A DNA stretch of 14,680 nucleotides from Burkholderiales bacterium (GTDB taxonomy: Bacteria > Pseudomonadota > Gammaproteobacteria > Burkholderiales > Burkholderiaceae_C). The notes below the pieces were generated by a model. The model searched no databases and was not told the DNA's origin. It saw only the letters and a program-made list of their open reading frames with translations. Both the position numbers and the translations under genes were made by a program. The stretch is taken from positions 1 to 14,680 of the forward strand of contig SXXD01000187.1 in assembly GCA_005789685.1 (NCBI GenBank). Reading direction: 5' to 3'. Below, piece by piece: positions 1 to 7,560 of the stretch (the stretch's first letter is position 1; each line of letters starts with the position of its first letter).

Positions 1-411
1 ACAAGCTACAACATCGGAACTGGTGCCCGCATGGGTCCTGGTTATTTCCCACTTTTGTTGGGCTCTATATTGGCCGTCATTGGTGCCATTATCTTGTTCA
101 AATCCTTGGTGGTTGAAACCCCCACGGGTGATGAAGTTGGCTCATGGGCTTGGAAGCCTTTGTTTTTCATCATTGCCGGCAACTTGCTTTTTGGTATTTT
201 GTTGGGCGGCTTGCCCAGCATCAAATTTCCGGCCATGGGCCTCATCGTTGCCATTTACGGAACCACCCTGATCGTTAGCTTGGCGGGTGACACATTCAAA
301 ATTAAAGAAGTTTTGATTTTGGCAACCATCTTGTCTGTCATGAGCTACCTTGCCTTCATCTTGCTGCTCAAATTGCAGTTCCCTGTTTGGCCTACTTTCA
401 TTTCAGGTTAA
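1..411 (+). CDS. tctB: Tripartite tricarboxylate transporter TctB family protein (3' part)
   Basis: This is the C-terminal part of the small membrane subunit of a tripartite tricarboxylate transporter. The reading frame is open from base 1, so the true start lies upstream; the ATG at 31 is internal, because the preceding codons already read as family sequence leading into the RMGPGYFP motif typical of TctB. Downstream are about four hydrophobic segments, as expected for this four-helix protein, ending near LLLKLQFPVWP. In the family, TctB sits with the large TctA permease in the inner membrane and takes substrate from a periplasmic TctC binding protein; uptake is driven by an ion gradient. 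The stop codon (409-411) lies 12 bases before tctA, so the two are cotranscribed. The substrate cannot be told from this fragment; citrate and other di- or tricarboxylates are known for the family. Family confidence is high; the symbol follows the family, not a proven substrate. Confidence 0.88.
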   Translation, partial: TSYNIGTGARMGPGYFPLLLGSILAVIGAIILFKSLVVETPTGDEVGSWAWKPLFFIIAGNLLFGILLGGLPSIKFPAMGLIVAIYGTTLIVSLAGDTFKIKEVLILATILSVMSYLAFILLLKLQFPVWPTFISG

Positions 412-423
412 GGAATATTCCAA

Positions 424-1935
424 ATGGATTTGATCAATAACTTGTCATTGGGTTTTGGTGTTGCTTTCACCTTCCAAAACCTAGCTTACGCCTTCATTGG
501 TTGTTTGTTGGGTACGCTCATTGGTGTGTTGCCTGGCATTGGCCCTGTGGCCACCATTGCCATGCTGCTGCCCGCAACGTACGCATTGCCCCCCATTGCA
601 GCCCTCATCATGTTGGCCGGTATTTACTACGGTGCCCAATACGGTGGTTCCACGACTGCTATTTTGGTTAACTTGCCGGGTGAGTCTTCCTCGGTTGTGA
701 CCGTCATTGACGGCTACCAAATGGCCCGAAAAGGTCGAGCTGGGCCCGCTTTGGCTGCGGCTGGCATCGGTTCTTTCTTTGCTGGGTGTGTGGGTACCTT
801 GATTCTGGCTTCGTTTGCTGCCCCGCTTACCGAGGTAGCCTTTAAATTCGGTCCTGCTGAGTATTTTTCGCTCATGATCTTGGGCTTGATTGGCGCTGTT
901 GTGTTGGCATCTGGCTCACTTTTAAAAGCGGTTGGCATGATCGTGCTGGGTCTTTTATTGGGCTTGGTGGGTACCGATGTGAACTCTGGTGTCGCGCGCT
1001 ACAGCTTCGATATTCCAGAACTCACAGACGGCATTGGCTTCATTACCATCGCCATGGGTGTTTTTGGTTATGGAGAAATCATTGCCAACCTGGCAAAGAC
1101 TGAAGACAAACGAGAAGTGTTTACTGGCAAGGTGACAGGTTTGTTCCCCACCAAAGAAGACTTCCGCAACATGATCCCTGCGATCTTACGAGGTACTGCC
1201 CTGGGTTCGATGCTGGGTATTTTGCCAGGTGGCGGTGCGCTCTTGTCTGCTTTTGCGGCTTACACCATCGAGAAGAAAACCAAGCTGCGTCCTGGTGAAG
1301 TGCCCTTCGGCCAAGGCAATATTCGCGGTGTTGCTGCACCAGAATCGGCCAACAACGCGGGCTCGCAAACTTCCTTCATTCCATTGCTCACCTTGGGTAT
1401 TCCACCCAACGCCGTGATGGCCTTGATGGTGGGTGCCATGACCATTCACAACATTCAACCTGGCCCCCAAGTGATGACCAGCAACCCAGAGTTGTTCTGG
1501 GGTCTGATTGCATCCATGTGGATTGGCAATGCCATGCTGATCATCTTGAACCTGCCGCTCATTGGCATGTGGATCAAATTACTCACTGTGCCTTACCGTT
1601 GGTTGTTCCCTGCCATTATTTTGTTCTGCGCCATTGGCGTGTACTCCACCAACAACAATACCTTCGACATCTGGATGGTGGGTGCCTTCGGTGTCATTGG
1701 TTATACGTTCATTAAATTGGGCATGGAGCCTGCGCCCTTGCTTTTGGGATTCATCTTGGGGCCCATGATGGAAGAGAACTTGCGACGCGCACTGTTGCTG
1801 TCTCGCGGTGACTGGTCTGTGTTTGTCACGCGTGGTTTGTCTGCCAGTCTGTTGGCCGCTGCTGCTGTGTTGCTCATCATTGTGCTATTGCCTTCAGTGA
1901 AGTCCAAGCGTGAGGAAGCCTTCGTCGAAGACTGA
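424..1935 (+). CDS. tctA: Tripartite tricarboxylate transporter permease TctA
   Basis: This is the large integral membrane subunit of the same transporter. It has 503 residues, the usual TctA length, and is hydrophobic throughout with about 11 to 12 membrane segments. The two family signature loops are visible: an N-terminal one around residues 30-75 (GVLPGIGPVATIAMLLP, then YYGAQYGGSTTAIL with NLPGES) and a second, related one near residues 260-330 (LGILPGGGALLSAFAAY, later PESANNAGSQTSFIPLLTLGIP). The repeat reflects the internal duplication known for TctA. The C-terminus is short, charged and probably cytoplasmic. AGGA at 411-414, just after the tctB stop, serves as ribosome binding site, 9 bases before the ATG. 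A strong terminator follows at 1956-1985, so the operon ends here. No periplasmic binding-protein gene follows; if there is a cognate tctC it is upstream or elsewhere. No sign of truncation or frameshift. Confidence 0.95.
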   Translation: MDLINNLSLGFGVAFTFQNLAYAFIGCLLGTLIGVLPGIGPVATIAMLLPATYALPPIAALIMLAGIYYGAQYGGSTTAILVNLPGESSSVVTVIDGYQMARKGRAGPALAAAGIGSFFAGCVGTLILASFAAPLTEVAFKFGPAEYFSLMILGLIGAVVLASGSLLKAVGMIVLGLLLGLVGTDVNSGVARYSFDIPELTDGIGFITIAMGVFGYGEIIANLAKTEDKREVFTGKVTGLFPTKEDFRNMIPAILRGTALGSMLGILPGGGALLSAFAAYTIEKKTKLRPGEVPFGQGNIRGVAAPESANNAGSQTSFIPLLTLGIPPNAVMALMVGAMTIHNIQPGPQVMTSNPELFWGLIASMWIGNAMLIILNLPLIGMWIKLLTVPYRWLFPAIILFCAIGVYSTNNNTFDIWMVGAFGVIGYTFIKLGMEPAPLLLGFILGPMMEENLRRALLLSRGDWSVFVTRGLSASLLAAAAVLLIIVLLPSVKSKREEAFVED

Positions 1936-1955
1936 TCTAGAAACACTTTCGGCTC

Positions 1956-1985
1956 AAAACGGCGTCTTCGGGTGCCGTTTTTTTT
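1956..1985 (+). terminator. Rho-independent terminator after tctA
   Basis: The 8-base arms AAAACGGC and GCCGTTTT pair perfectly around GTC-TTCG-GGT. The inner bases extend the stem with two wobble pairs and a C-G closing pair onto a TTCG tetraloop, the C(UUCG)G loop known to be very stable. The 3' arm runs into eight or more T residues. It begins 21 bases after the tctA stop and separates the transporter operon from the ggt region. Confidence 0.9.
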
Positions 1986-2011
1986 GGCTTGTCACCCCTC
2001 TCATGCACCGA

Positions 2012-2028
2012 TGTGACTTTAGGTCACA
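2012..2028. promoter_or_regulatory. Perfect inverted repeat, candidate operator upstream of ggt
   Basis: TGTGAC and GTCACA form a perfect 6-base inverted repeat around TTTAG. It resembles half-sites of the CRP/FNR regulator family, but counted as TGTGA/TCACA the spacer is 7 bases rather than the 6 of the CRP consensus. It lies 7 bases upstream of the candidate -35 box at 2035, a place where an activator could bind. The binding protein is unknown. That the repeat is there is certain; its function is an inference. Confidence 0.4.
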
Positions 2029-2034
2029 AATTTC

Positions 2035-2063
2035 CTGACACAATCACCCTTCAGACCCAAAAT
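2035..2063 (+). promoter_or_regulatory. Candidate sigma-70 promoter for the ggt operon
   Basis: CTGACA at 2035-2040 matches five of six bases of the -35 consensus. It is followed, after 17 bases, by CAAAAT at 2058-2063, which matches four of six -10 bases. Transcription would start near 2070, leaving a leader of about 40 bases rich in C, with seven C residues at 2080-2086. This is the best promoter-like match in the gap between the tctA terminator and ggt, but such matches arise by chance. Confidence 0.3.
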
Positions 2064-2109
2064 ACCTGACCCCAAAATTCCCCCCCGTAAGATTTATTTG
2101 GACATGACC

Positions 2110-3732
2110 ATGAGCTTTGATTTCAGCACTCCTTATTCGTCTGCGCGCCTTCCCTTGTTTGCGCGAAACATTGTGTCCACCTCGCACCCACTTGCGGCCC
2201 AAGCCGGTTTGCGCATGATGCTCAATGGTGGCAATGCGGTGGATGCAGCCATTGCTGCTGCGGCTGCCATGACCATCACAGAGCCCGTCAGCAACGGTTT
2301 AGGTTCTGATGCATTTTGTATTTTGTGGGACGGCAAAAAACTGCACGGCCTGAATGCATCTGGACCTGCACCTCAGGCATGGACCCCTGAGTATTTCCAC
2401 AAAAAATATGGCCATGATGCTGTCAACCCACCCAAGCGCGGCTGGGACTCTGTCACGGTTCCAGGCGCAGTGGGCGCATGGGCGGCCATGAGTGAGAAAT
2501 TTGGCAAACTGCCTTTTGCCGATCTGATGGAGCCTGCCATTGAAATTGCCGAGCGCGGTTACCTGATCCCTGTGGTGGTGCAACAAAAATGGGATGCGGC
2601 CACACCTTTGCTGCAGTCCTTGCCTGGCTTTACCGAAAGCTTTTTGCCATGGGGCCGTGCGCCGAATGTAGGTGAGTTGTTCCAATTCAAAGCGGCGGCC
2701 AGAGGCTTGCGTGCCATTGCTGAAACCAAGGGGAGGGCTTTTTATGAAGGCGAAATTGCAGAGGCGCTGGTACGCTTTTCTACACAGCATGGTGGCGCCT
2801 TGTCGCCGCAAGATTTAGCGGCCTATCGACCTGAATGGGTTGAGCCCATTGCGCAAAACTACCGCGGCTACACCTTGCATGAAATTCCCCCCAATGGCCA
2901 AGGCATTGCGGCCCTCATCGCTTTGGGCATTTTGGAAAACTTCGACATTGCCAGCATGAAAGTTGACGGCATCGATTCTCAACATTTGCAAATTGAAGCC
3001 ATGAAGTTGGCCTTTGCCGACGTCTACCGGTATGTGGCCGATCCACGCTACATGGAAGTCACACCGGCTCAAATGCTTGACCCTGCGTATTTGAAGAGCC
3101 GCGCCAAACTCATTGACATGAAGAAGGCGCAAGATTTTAAAGCGGGCAACCCTGTGAAGGGCGGTACCATTTACCTCACGGCCGCCGATGAAAACGGCAT
3201 GATGGTGAGCTTCATTCAAAGTAATTACATGGGCTTTGGGTCGGGTGTGGTTGAACCAACTTATGGTGTCAGCCTGCAAAACAGAGGTTTTGGCTTTAGC
3301 ACCGATTTAAAGGGTGCCAATGCGGCCAATTTGGTTGCGCCTGGTAAGAAGCCTTTCCAAACCATCATTCCTGCCTTCTTAACTCAAAATGGCCAACCCG
3401 TCATGAGTTATGGCGTGATGGGGGGCAACATGCAGCCTCAAGGTCATATGCAAACCTTGGTGCGCATGCTTGACTACGGTCAAAACCCACAAACGGCGTG
3501 TGATGCACCGCGCTGGCGCTACAACGCCGGCATGTCCATCAATGCCGAATCCAATATGGACCGCAACACAGTTCAAGGGCTGAACGATTTGGGACACGAG
3601 CTGGAATTGATCAACGATTCCTATCAAGACTTTGGCGCGGGTCAATTCATTTGGCGCATGGGTGACCCCAAAGTGCAGGGCTACATAGCGGCCTCCGATC
3701 CAAGGCGTGATGGCCAGGCGGTTGGCTTTTGA
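2110..3732 (+). CDS. ggt: Gamma-glutamyltransferase family protein (Ntn hydrolase)
   Basis: The protein is a full-length member of the gamma-glutamyltransferase family, which cleaves gamma-glutamyl bonds (as in glutathione) and can pass the group to water or an amino acid. The precursor self-cleaves before a threonine that becomes the nucleophile. Here that residue is Thr353 in KGGTIYLTAAD, inside the conserved stretch with SFIQSNYMGFGSG; a small subunit of about 190 residues would follow. GGNMQPQGHMQ near residue 440 fits the oxyanion and substrate loop of the family. The N-terminus (FARNIVSTSHPLAAQAG, GGNAVDAAIA) is typical. No signal peptide is visible, so unlike the periplasmic E. coli enzyme it is probably cytoplasmic, closer to the YwrD-like branch. 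Start: ATG 2110 is preferred because GGA at 2100-2102 is well spaced; ATG 2104 and TTG 2098 are in frame. The Shine-Dalgarno sequence is weak. The stop overlaps the next gene. The natural substrate is unknown. Confidence 0.9.
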   Translation: MSFDFSTPYSSARLPLFARNIVSTSHPLAAQAGLRMMLNGGNAVDAAIAAAAAMTITEPVSNGLGSDAFCILWDGKKLHGLNASGPAPQAWTPEYFHKKYGHDAVNPPKRGWDSVTVPGAVGAWAAMSEKFGKLPFADLMEPAIEIAERGYLIPVVVQQKWDAATPLLQSLPGFTESFLPWGRAPNVGELFQFKAAARGLRAIAETKGRAFYEGEIAEALVRFSTQHGGALSPQDLAAYRPEWVEPIAQNYRGYTLHEIPPNGQGIAALIALGILENFDIASMKVDGIDSQHLQIEAMKLAFADVYRYVADPRYMEVTPAQMLDPAYLKSRAKLIDMKKAQDFKAGNPVKGGTIYLTAADENGMMVSFIQSNYMGFGSGVVEPTYGVSLQNRGFGFSTDLKGANAANLVAPGKKPFQTIIPAFLTQNGQPVMSYGVMGGNMQPQGHMQTLVRMLDYGQNPQTACDAPRWRYNAGMSINAESNMDRNTVQGLNDLGHELELINDSYQDFGAGQFIWRMGDPKVQGYIAASDPRRDGQAVGF

Positions 3733-4640
3733 CGCAAACCCCAGCTTCTAAATTCTCGTCGGGTTTGTTGTTGGCAGCCGCGGGTTCGATTGCTTTCAGC
3801 GGCAAAGCGATCATTGTCAAACTTGCGTACCGACATGGTGTTGATGCCATCACCTTGGTGATGTTTCGCATGCTTTTTGCGCTGCCTTTTTTCATCGCCA
3901 TGGCTTGGTGGGCAGGTCGCCAACAAGCACCGCTGACGCGCAATGATTGGTTGGGTGTTTTAGGGCTTGGTTTTACAGGTTACTACCTTTCGAGCTTTCT
4001 AGATTTTTTAGGCTTGCAATACATCAGCGCTTCCTTTGAACGCCTAATTTTGTACCTCAATCCCACCTTGGTATTGGTTTTGGGGTGGGTGCTTTACAAG
4101 CGCAAAATCACGTTCCGCCAGGGCATGGCCATGGCCGTCAGTTACAGCGGCGTGTTGTTGGTGTTTGGCCATGAAGTTTCCTTGGTGGGTGACAACATTG
4201 CATTGGGTGCCATTTTGGTTTTTGGCAGCGCCATCACCTATGCCATCTACCTCACGTACAGCGGAGAACTTGTGCAGCGCTTGGGTTCATTGCGCTTGGC
4301 TGGCTTGGCCACCACGGTGGCCTGTTTTTTTTGCATTTTTCAGTTTGTACTGCTCAAGCCAGCGGCTGCATTGAATGTGGCACCTGAAGTCATTTGGCTG
4401 TCCATGTTGAATGCCACAGTCTGTACTGTTTTGCCAGTGCTCTTGATCATGATGGCCATTGAACGCATTGGGCCAGGCTTAACTTCGCAAATCGGCATGA
4501 TTGGCCCCTTGTCCACATTGACCATGGGCGCATTCTTTTTGAACGAAACTTTCAATCTTTGGATTTTGATGGGTACTGTTTTGGTTTTAGGCGGCGTGTT
4601 CTGGGTGACCAAAGCACCCAAAGTAGTTGAATCTCTTTGA
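3729..4640 (+). CDS. DMT superfamily permease (EamA domains)
   Basis: A 303-residue membrane protein with ten predicted hydrophobic helices and the two EamA halves of the drug/metabolite transporter superfamily. The first half starts at about residue 12 (LLLAAAGSIAFSGKAIIVKLAY) and contains YYLSSFLDFLGLQYI and LERL-type segments (SASFERLILYLNPTLVLVLG). The second half begins near residue 155 and ends with GPLSTLTMGAFFLNE. Most characterised relatives export amino acids or other small metabolites across the inner membrane, but specificity cannot be read from sequence. The start is TTG at 3729, in the TTGA overlap with the ggt stop; AGGCGGT at 3716-3722 is spaced 6 bases from it, and no other start lies before the first helix. 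The overlap implies translational coupling to ggt. One guess is that it exports a product of the Ggt protein. Confidence 0.88.
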   Translation: MTQTPASKFSSGLLLAAAGSIAFSGKAIIVKLAYRHGVDAITLVMFRMLFALPFFIAMAWWAGRQQAPLTRNDWLGVLGLGFTGYYLSSFLDFLGLQYISASFERLILYLNPTLVLVLGWVLYKRKITFRQGMAMAVSYSGVLLVFGHEVSLVGDNIALGAILVFGSAITYAIYLTYSGELVQRLGSLRLAGLATTVACFFCIFQFVLLKPAAALNVAPEVIWLSMLNATVCTVLPVLLIMMAIERIGPGLTSQIGMIGPLSTLTMGAFFLNETFNLWILMGTVLVLGGVFWVTKAPKVVESL

Positions 4641-4673
4641 CCTCAGTGGTCTAACTTTTTTGAAGGAGTCATC

Positions 4674-5471
4674 ATGGATTTAGGCATTCAAGGCAAGTGG
4701 GCTTTGGTAGGCGGCGCAAGCAAGGGCTTAGGCTGGGGCTGTGCTCGTGCGCTGGCCTTGGAAGGTGTCAACGTCGTCATGGTGGCGCGTGGTGCCGATG
4801 TTTTAAACCAAGCTGTAGCAGGTTTGCAAAAAGAAGCGCCCGGGGTGAAGCTGCTCCCAGTAGCGGCCGACATCACCACGGAAGCTGGCCGGGCCGCTTT
4901 GTTTGCTGCGCCTGGTGGCCCTGGCAAAGACTTTGACATCGTGGTGACCAATGCGGGCGGGCCGCCTCCTGGCGATTTTCGCAGTTGGGACCGTGAGGCT
5001 TGGATCAAAGCCTTAGATGCCAACATGCTGACGCCCATTGAGCTGATCAAGGCCACTGTGGATGGCATGGCGGCAAGGGGCTTTGGCCGCATCGTCAACA
5101 TCACCTCCAGCTCCGTCAAATCGCCCATCGATATTCTGGGTTTGTCCAATGGTGCGCGAAGTGGCTTGACAGGTTTTGTTGCCGGTGTTGCACGCACCAA
5201 AATTGCAGCGCAAGGCGTCACCATCAACAACATCTTGCCTGGTAAATTTGACACCGATCGAATTCGCGCCAATGTAGAAGTGACTGCGCAAAAAATGGGC
5301 AAGTCGGTGGCAGAAATTCGAGCGCTGCAACAATCTCAGGTGCCGGCAGGCCGTTACGGTACACCGCAAGAATTTGGATCGCTGTGTGCGTACATTTGCA
5401 GTCAACAAGCCTCTTACATCACAGGCCAAAACTTCTTGACCGACGGTGGTGCCTACCCAGGTACTTATTGA
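4674..5471 (+). CDS. SDR family oxidoreductase with non-canonical active site
   Basis: A 265-residue Rossmann-fold protein of the short-chain dehydrogenase/reductase family. The nucleotide-binding turn is GGASKGLG at 13-20 (usual form TGxxxGxG), AAD at 64-66 fits the adenine-side Asp, and TNAGG at 92-96 is the NAG structural motif. PG at 189-190 and the C-terminal FLTDGGA match the FabG-like branch. An ungapped alignment to E. coli FabG puts Ser145 at catalytic Ser138, but Ser158 and Arg162 (in LSNGARSG) where Tyr151 and Lys155 should be. A conserved-domain subgroup of FabG-like SDRs is known that matches neither the NAD motif nor the catalytic tetrad perfectly, and this protein fits it. The enzyme may act differently or bind ligand without classical reduction. 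AAGGAG at 4663-4668, 5 bases before ATG 4674, is a strong ribosome binding site. The gene follows the permease by 33 bases and may share its transcript. The substrate is unknown. Confidence 0.88.
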   Translation: MDLGIQGKWALVGGASKGLGWGCARALALEGVNVVMVARGADVLNQAVAGLQKEAPGVKLLPVAADITTEAGRAALFAAPGGPGKDFDIVVTNAGGPPPGDFRSWDREAWIKALDANMLTPIELIKATVDGMAARGFGRIVNITSSSVKSPIDILGLSNGARSGLTGFVAGVARTKIAAQGVTINNILPGKFDTDRIRANVEVTAQKMGKSVAEIRALQQSQVPAGRYGTPQEFGSLCAYICSQQASYITGQNFLTDGGAYPGTY

Positions 5472-5518
5472 CGCTTCGCAAGCTGCATGCGCCTTGCACG
5501 CTGGCCTTCAATGAGGGG

Positions 5519-6424
5519 TCAATTGGCGCGCCGTGAGGACACCAGAATGCCACTCACAATGAGGCCAAAAGCCACAAGGTGATAAATCTTGGGCAGGTCG
5601 CCTAAGAAAACAGTTGACATGATGGCGGCAAACAGCGGTGTGAGGTTGGCAAAGAAGCCTGCCACCGCTGGCCCCGCAGTTTGCACACCCAAACCCCAGC
5701 ATCTGTAGGCCAACACCGCAGGGCCGATGGCTACAAAAGCAAGCGCTGCATAAAGAGGCAGGCCCCAAATGATGTGTGCATCTGTTAAGGCCCATTCCGC
5801 CCCTGAAAACATGCCCGCCCACCCTAGGCCAAATATGACCTGTGCCATCAAGAATGCGGCCCAATTGTTTCGAATTTCTTCGGGTTCGTTGCGCTGCGTT
5901 AAGAGCCAGCTGTAAATGGCCCAGCAGGCAGTGGCCAGCAAAATATAAATGTCGCCCACCACGAAGCTGACCTGCAGCAGTTGCTCTGCATCGCCGCGCG
6001 ACAAAACCACCAACACCCCCGCAATAGAGAGCCCTGCGCCTAGCCACTGTGCACGCCGTACAGGCGTCTTAAAAAACAAGGCGCCGATGGCCAACATGAA
6101 CACGGGAGTGCTGGCCGCCACCAAGGTCACGTTGAGTGGGGTGGAGGTTTGGAGTGCCAAATACTGCAGCGCGTTGTAGCAACCCACACCCAACAAACTT
6201 AAAAGAGCAAACCTGCGCCAGTAGGGCCAGAGTGAGCTGCTGGGTTTGAGCAAATGCCAAGCTAAGGGAAGAAGGATGAAAAAAGCAATCGCCCAGCGCA
6301 AAAAATTGAGGGTGATGGGCGGTACCAAATCACTCACCAATCGGCCCACCACGGCATTGCCTGCCCAAAGCAGTGGCGGAACGGTGAGCATGAGAGCAGT
6401 GCCAACAGAGAGTTTTTGTGTCAT
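5519..6424 (-). CDS. DMT superfamily permease (EamA domains), second copy
   Basis: A 301-residue inner-membrane protein with about ten helices and two EamA halves. The first holds PPLLWAGNAVVGRL (residues 16-29) and LRWAIAFFILLPLAWHLL, with the family-typical segment NVTLVAASTPVFMLAIGALFF near 98-118; the second opens at DIYILLATACWAIYSWLL and closes with NLTPLFAAIMSTVFLGD. It differs clearly from the permease at 3729-4640, so this is not a recent tandem duplication. Function in the superfamily is metabolite or drug export; the substrate here is unknown. The gene is convergent with the SDR gene (47 bases between stops) and divergent from the quinone oxidoreductase gene, so it is probably transcribed alone. 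ATG 6424 has no good Shine-Dalgarno sequence, but an alternative start at Met12 is no better placed. No clear terminator follows. Confidence 0.88.
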   Translation of the reverse strand: MTQKLSVGTALMLTVPPLLWAGNAVVGRLVSDLVPPITLNFLRWAIAFFILLPLAWHLLKPSSSLWPYWRRFALLSLLGVGCYNALQYLALQTSTPLNVTLVAASTPVFMLAIGALFFKTPVRRAQWLGAGLSIAGVLVVLSRGDAEQLLQVSFVVGDIYILLATACWAIYSWLLTQRNEPEEIRNNWAAFLMAQVIFGLGWAGMFSGAEWALTDAHIIWGLPLYAALAFVAIGPAVLAYRCWGLGVQTAGPAVAGFFANLTPLFAAIMSTVFLGDLPKIYHLVAFGLIVSGILVSSRRAN

Positions 6425-6557
6425 GCCCGTGACTTTAACGGCAACGCAAGGACTGTGTTGTCACGCAGGGTCATTCGATTCGTGGCAAAGTAGCGGTCAA
6501 AGTGATTTTGGCTCGCGCTTAATCACACCTCATTTTCAATATTTCTAGGAGAATCGC
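6425..6557. other. Divergent intergenic region between permease and quinone oxidoreductase
   Basis: These 133 bases must carry promoters for both flanking genes. The only firm element is AGGAGA at 6547-6552, the ribosome binding site of the plus-strand gene, 5 bases from its ATG. CGTGAC (6428-6433) and GTCACG (6460-6465) are complementary but 26 bases apart and not convincing as an operator. I could not pick out -35/-10 pairs better than chance on either strand. Confidence 0.4.
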
Positions 6558-7541
6558 ATGAGCTTAGCTGTCCAAATCGACCAAAACGGTGGCCCAGAAC
6601 AACTCAAATTGGTTGACGTTACAGTGGGCCAACCCGGCCTTGGCGAAATTCGCATTCGCCACAAAGCCATTGGCTTGAACTTCATCGACGTTTACCAACG
6701 CAGCGGTTTGTACGCCTTGCCCATGCCTTTGAAGTTGGGCATGGAAGCCTCGGGCATTGTTGAGGCCGTGGGCGAAGGTGTGACGCATCTCAAGGTGGGC
6801 GATCGTGCAGCCTATGCCAGCCAACCCCCAGGCAGCTACTGCGAAGAGCGTGTCATGCCTGCCAAGTGTGTTTGCAAATTGCCAGACGACATTTCTTTTG
6901 AAACTGGCGCCGCCATGATGCTCAAGGGCCTGACTGCACAGTACTTGCTTTTAAAAACTCGGCCGGTTGAAGGCTTGCAAGCCGGCGACCATGTGTTGTT
7001 CCATGCTGCTGCGGGTGGTGTGGGTCTGATTGCTTGTCAATGGGGCAAGGCTTTGGGTTTTCGCATGATTGGCACAGCAGGCTCTGACACCAAATGCCAA
7101 TTGGCCATTGCCAATGGCGCCGAGCATTGCATCAATTACAGCTCTGAAGACTTCTTGGCACGCGTGAAAGAAATCACGGGTGGAAAAGGTTTGAAAGTTG
7201 TTTACGACTCTGTGGGCAAAGACACTTGGGAAAAATCGCTCGATTGCTTGCGCCCTTTCGGCTTGATGGCAACTTTCGGCAATGCCTCTGGTGCAGTGCC
7301 GCCATTTGCACCGGGTGTTTTGGGTGTCAAAGGTTCTTTGTATGTCACGCGACAAACCTTGTTCAGCCACATTACCACGCGCGAAAGCACGCAAGCCATG
7401 GCCGACGATTTGTTTGCCGTGGTGCAAAGTGGCAAGGTGAAAATTCACATTGATCAAACTTTCCCTTTGGCGCAAGTGCAAGAAGCACACCGTGCCCTGG
7501 AAGCTCGCAAAACAACGGGTTGCACCATCCTCACTTTGTAA
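6558..7541 (+). CDS. Quinone oxidoreductase, zinc-independent MDR family
   Basis: A 327-residue cytoplasmic enzyme of the medium-chain dehydrogenase/reductase superfamily, close to NADPH:quinone reductases (QorA type). The N-terminal GroES-like catalytic domain has NFIDVYQRSGLY at 41-52 and GMEASGIVEAVGEGV at 61-75. The Rossmann coenzyme domain opens with AAAGGVG at 150-156, the AxxGxxG-type motif of this branch, followed by ALGFRMIGTAGS. The Cys and His ligands of zinc alcohol dehydrogenases are absent from the usual places. Known relatives reduce quinones with NADPH, often one electron at a time; the acceptor here is not known. The length is normal for the family and the C-terminus (GCTILTL) is complete. 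AGGAGA at 6547-6552 fits ATG 6558. A terminator follows at 7561-7584, so it is a single-gene unit, convergent with lspA. Confidence 0.92.
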   Translation: MSLAVQIDQNGGPEQLKLVDVTVGQPGLGEIRIRHKAIGLNFIDVYQRSGLYALPMPLKLGMEASGIVEAVGEGVTHLKVGDRAAYASQPPGSYCEERVMPAKCVCKLPDDISFETGAAMMLKGLTAQYLLLKTRPVEGLQAGDHVLFHAAAGGVGLIACQWGKALGFRMIGTAGSDTKCQLAIANGAEHCINYSSEDFLARVKEITGGKGLKVVYDSVGKDTWEKSLDCLRPFGLMATFGNASGAVPPFAPGVLGVKGSLYVTRQTLFSHITTRESTQAMADDLFAVVQSGKVKIHIDQTFPLAQVQEAHRALEARKTTGCTILTL

Positions 7542-7560
7542 TTTCAAAATTTGCAAAATC

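Noticed and set aside
2012..2028. Canonical CRP binding site upstream of ggt
   Set aside because: The half-sites match TGTGA and TCACA but the spacer is 7 bases, not 6, so it is listed only as an unassigned inverted repeat.
4641..4661. Weak hairpin GACC-TCAGT-GGTC followed by a T run between the permease and SDR genes
   Set aside because: A 4-base stem is too weak for a credible terminator, and the T run lies directly before the SDR ribosome binding site.
4688..5302. A 204-codon open frame on the minus strand opposite the SDR gene
   Set aside because: It is fully antisense to a clear SDR gene, has no recognisable family sequence, and fits a frame kept open by the codon usage of the real gene.
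5472..5518. Possible bidirectional terminator between the SDR and second permease genes
   Set aside because: Only a 5-base GCAAG/CTTGC pairing with a 10-base loop and no T run on either strand.
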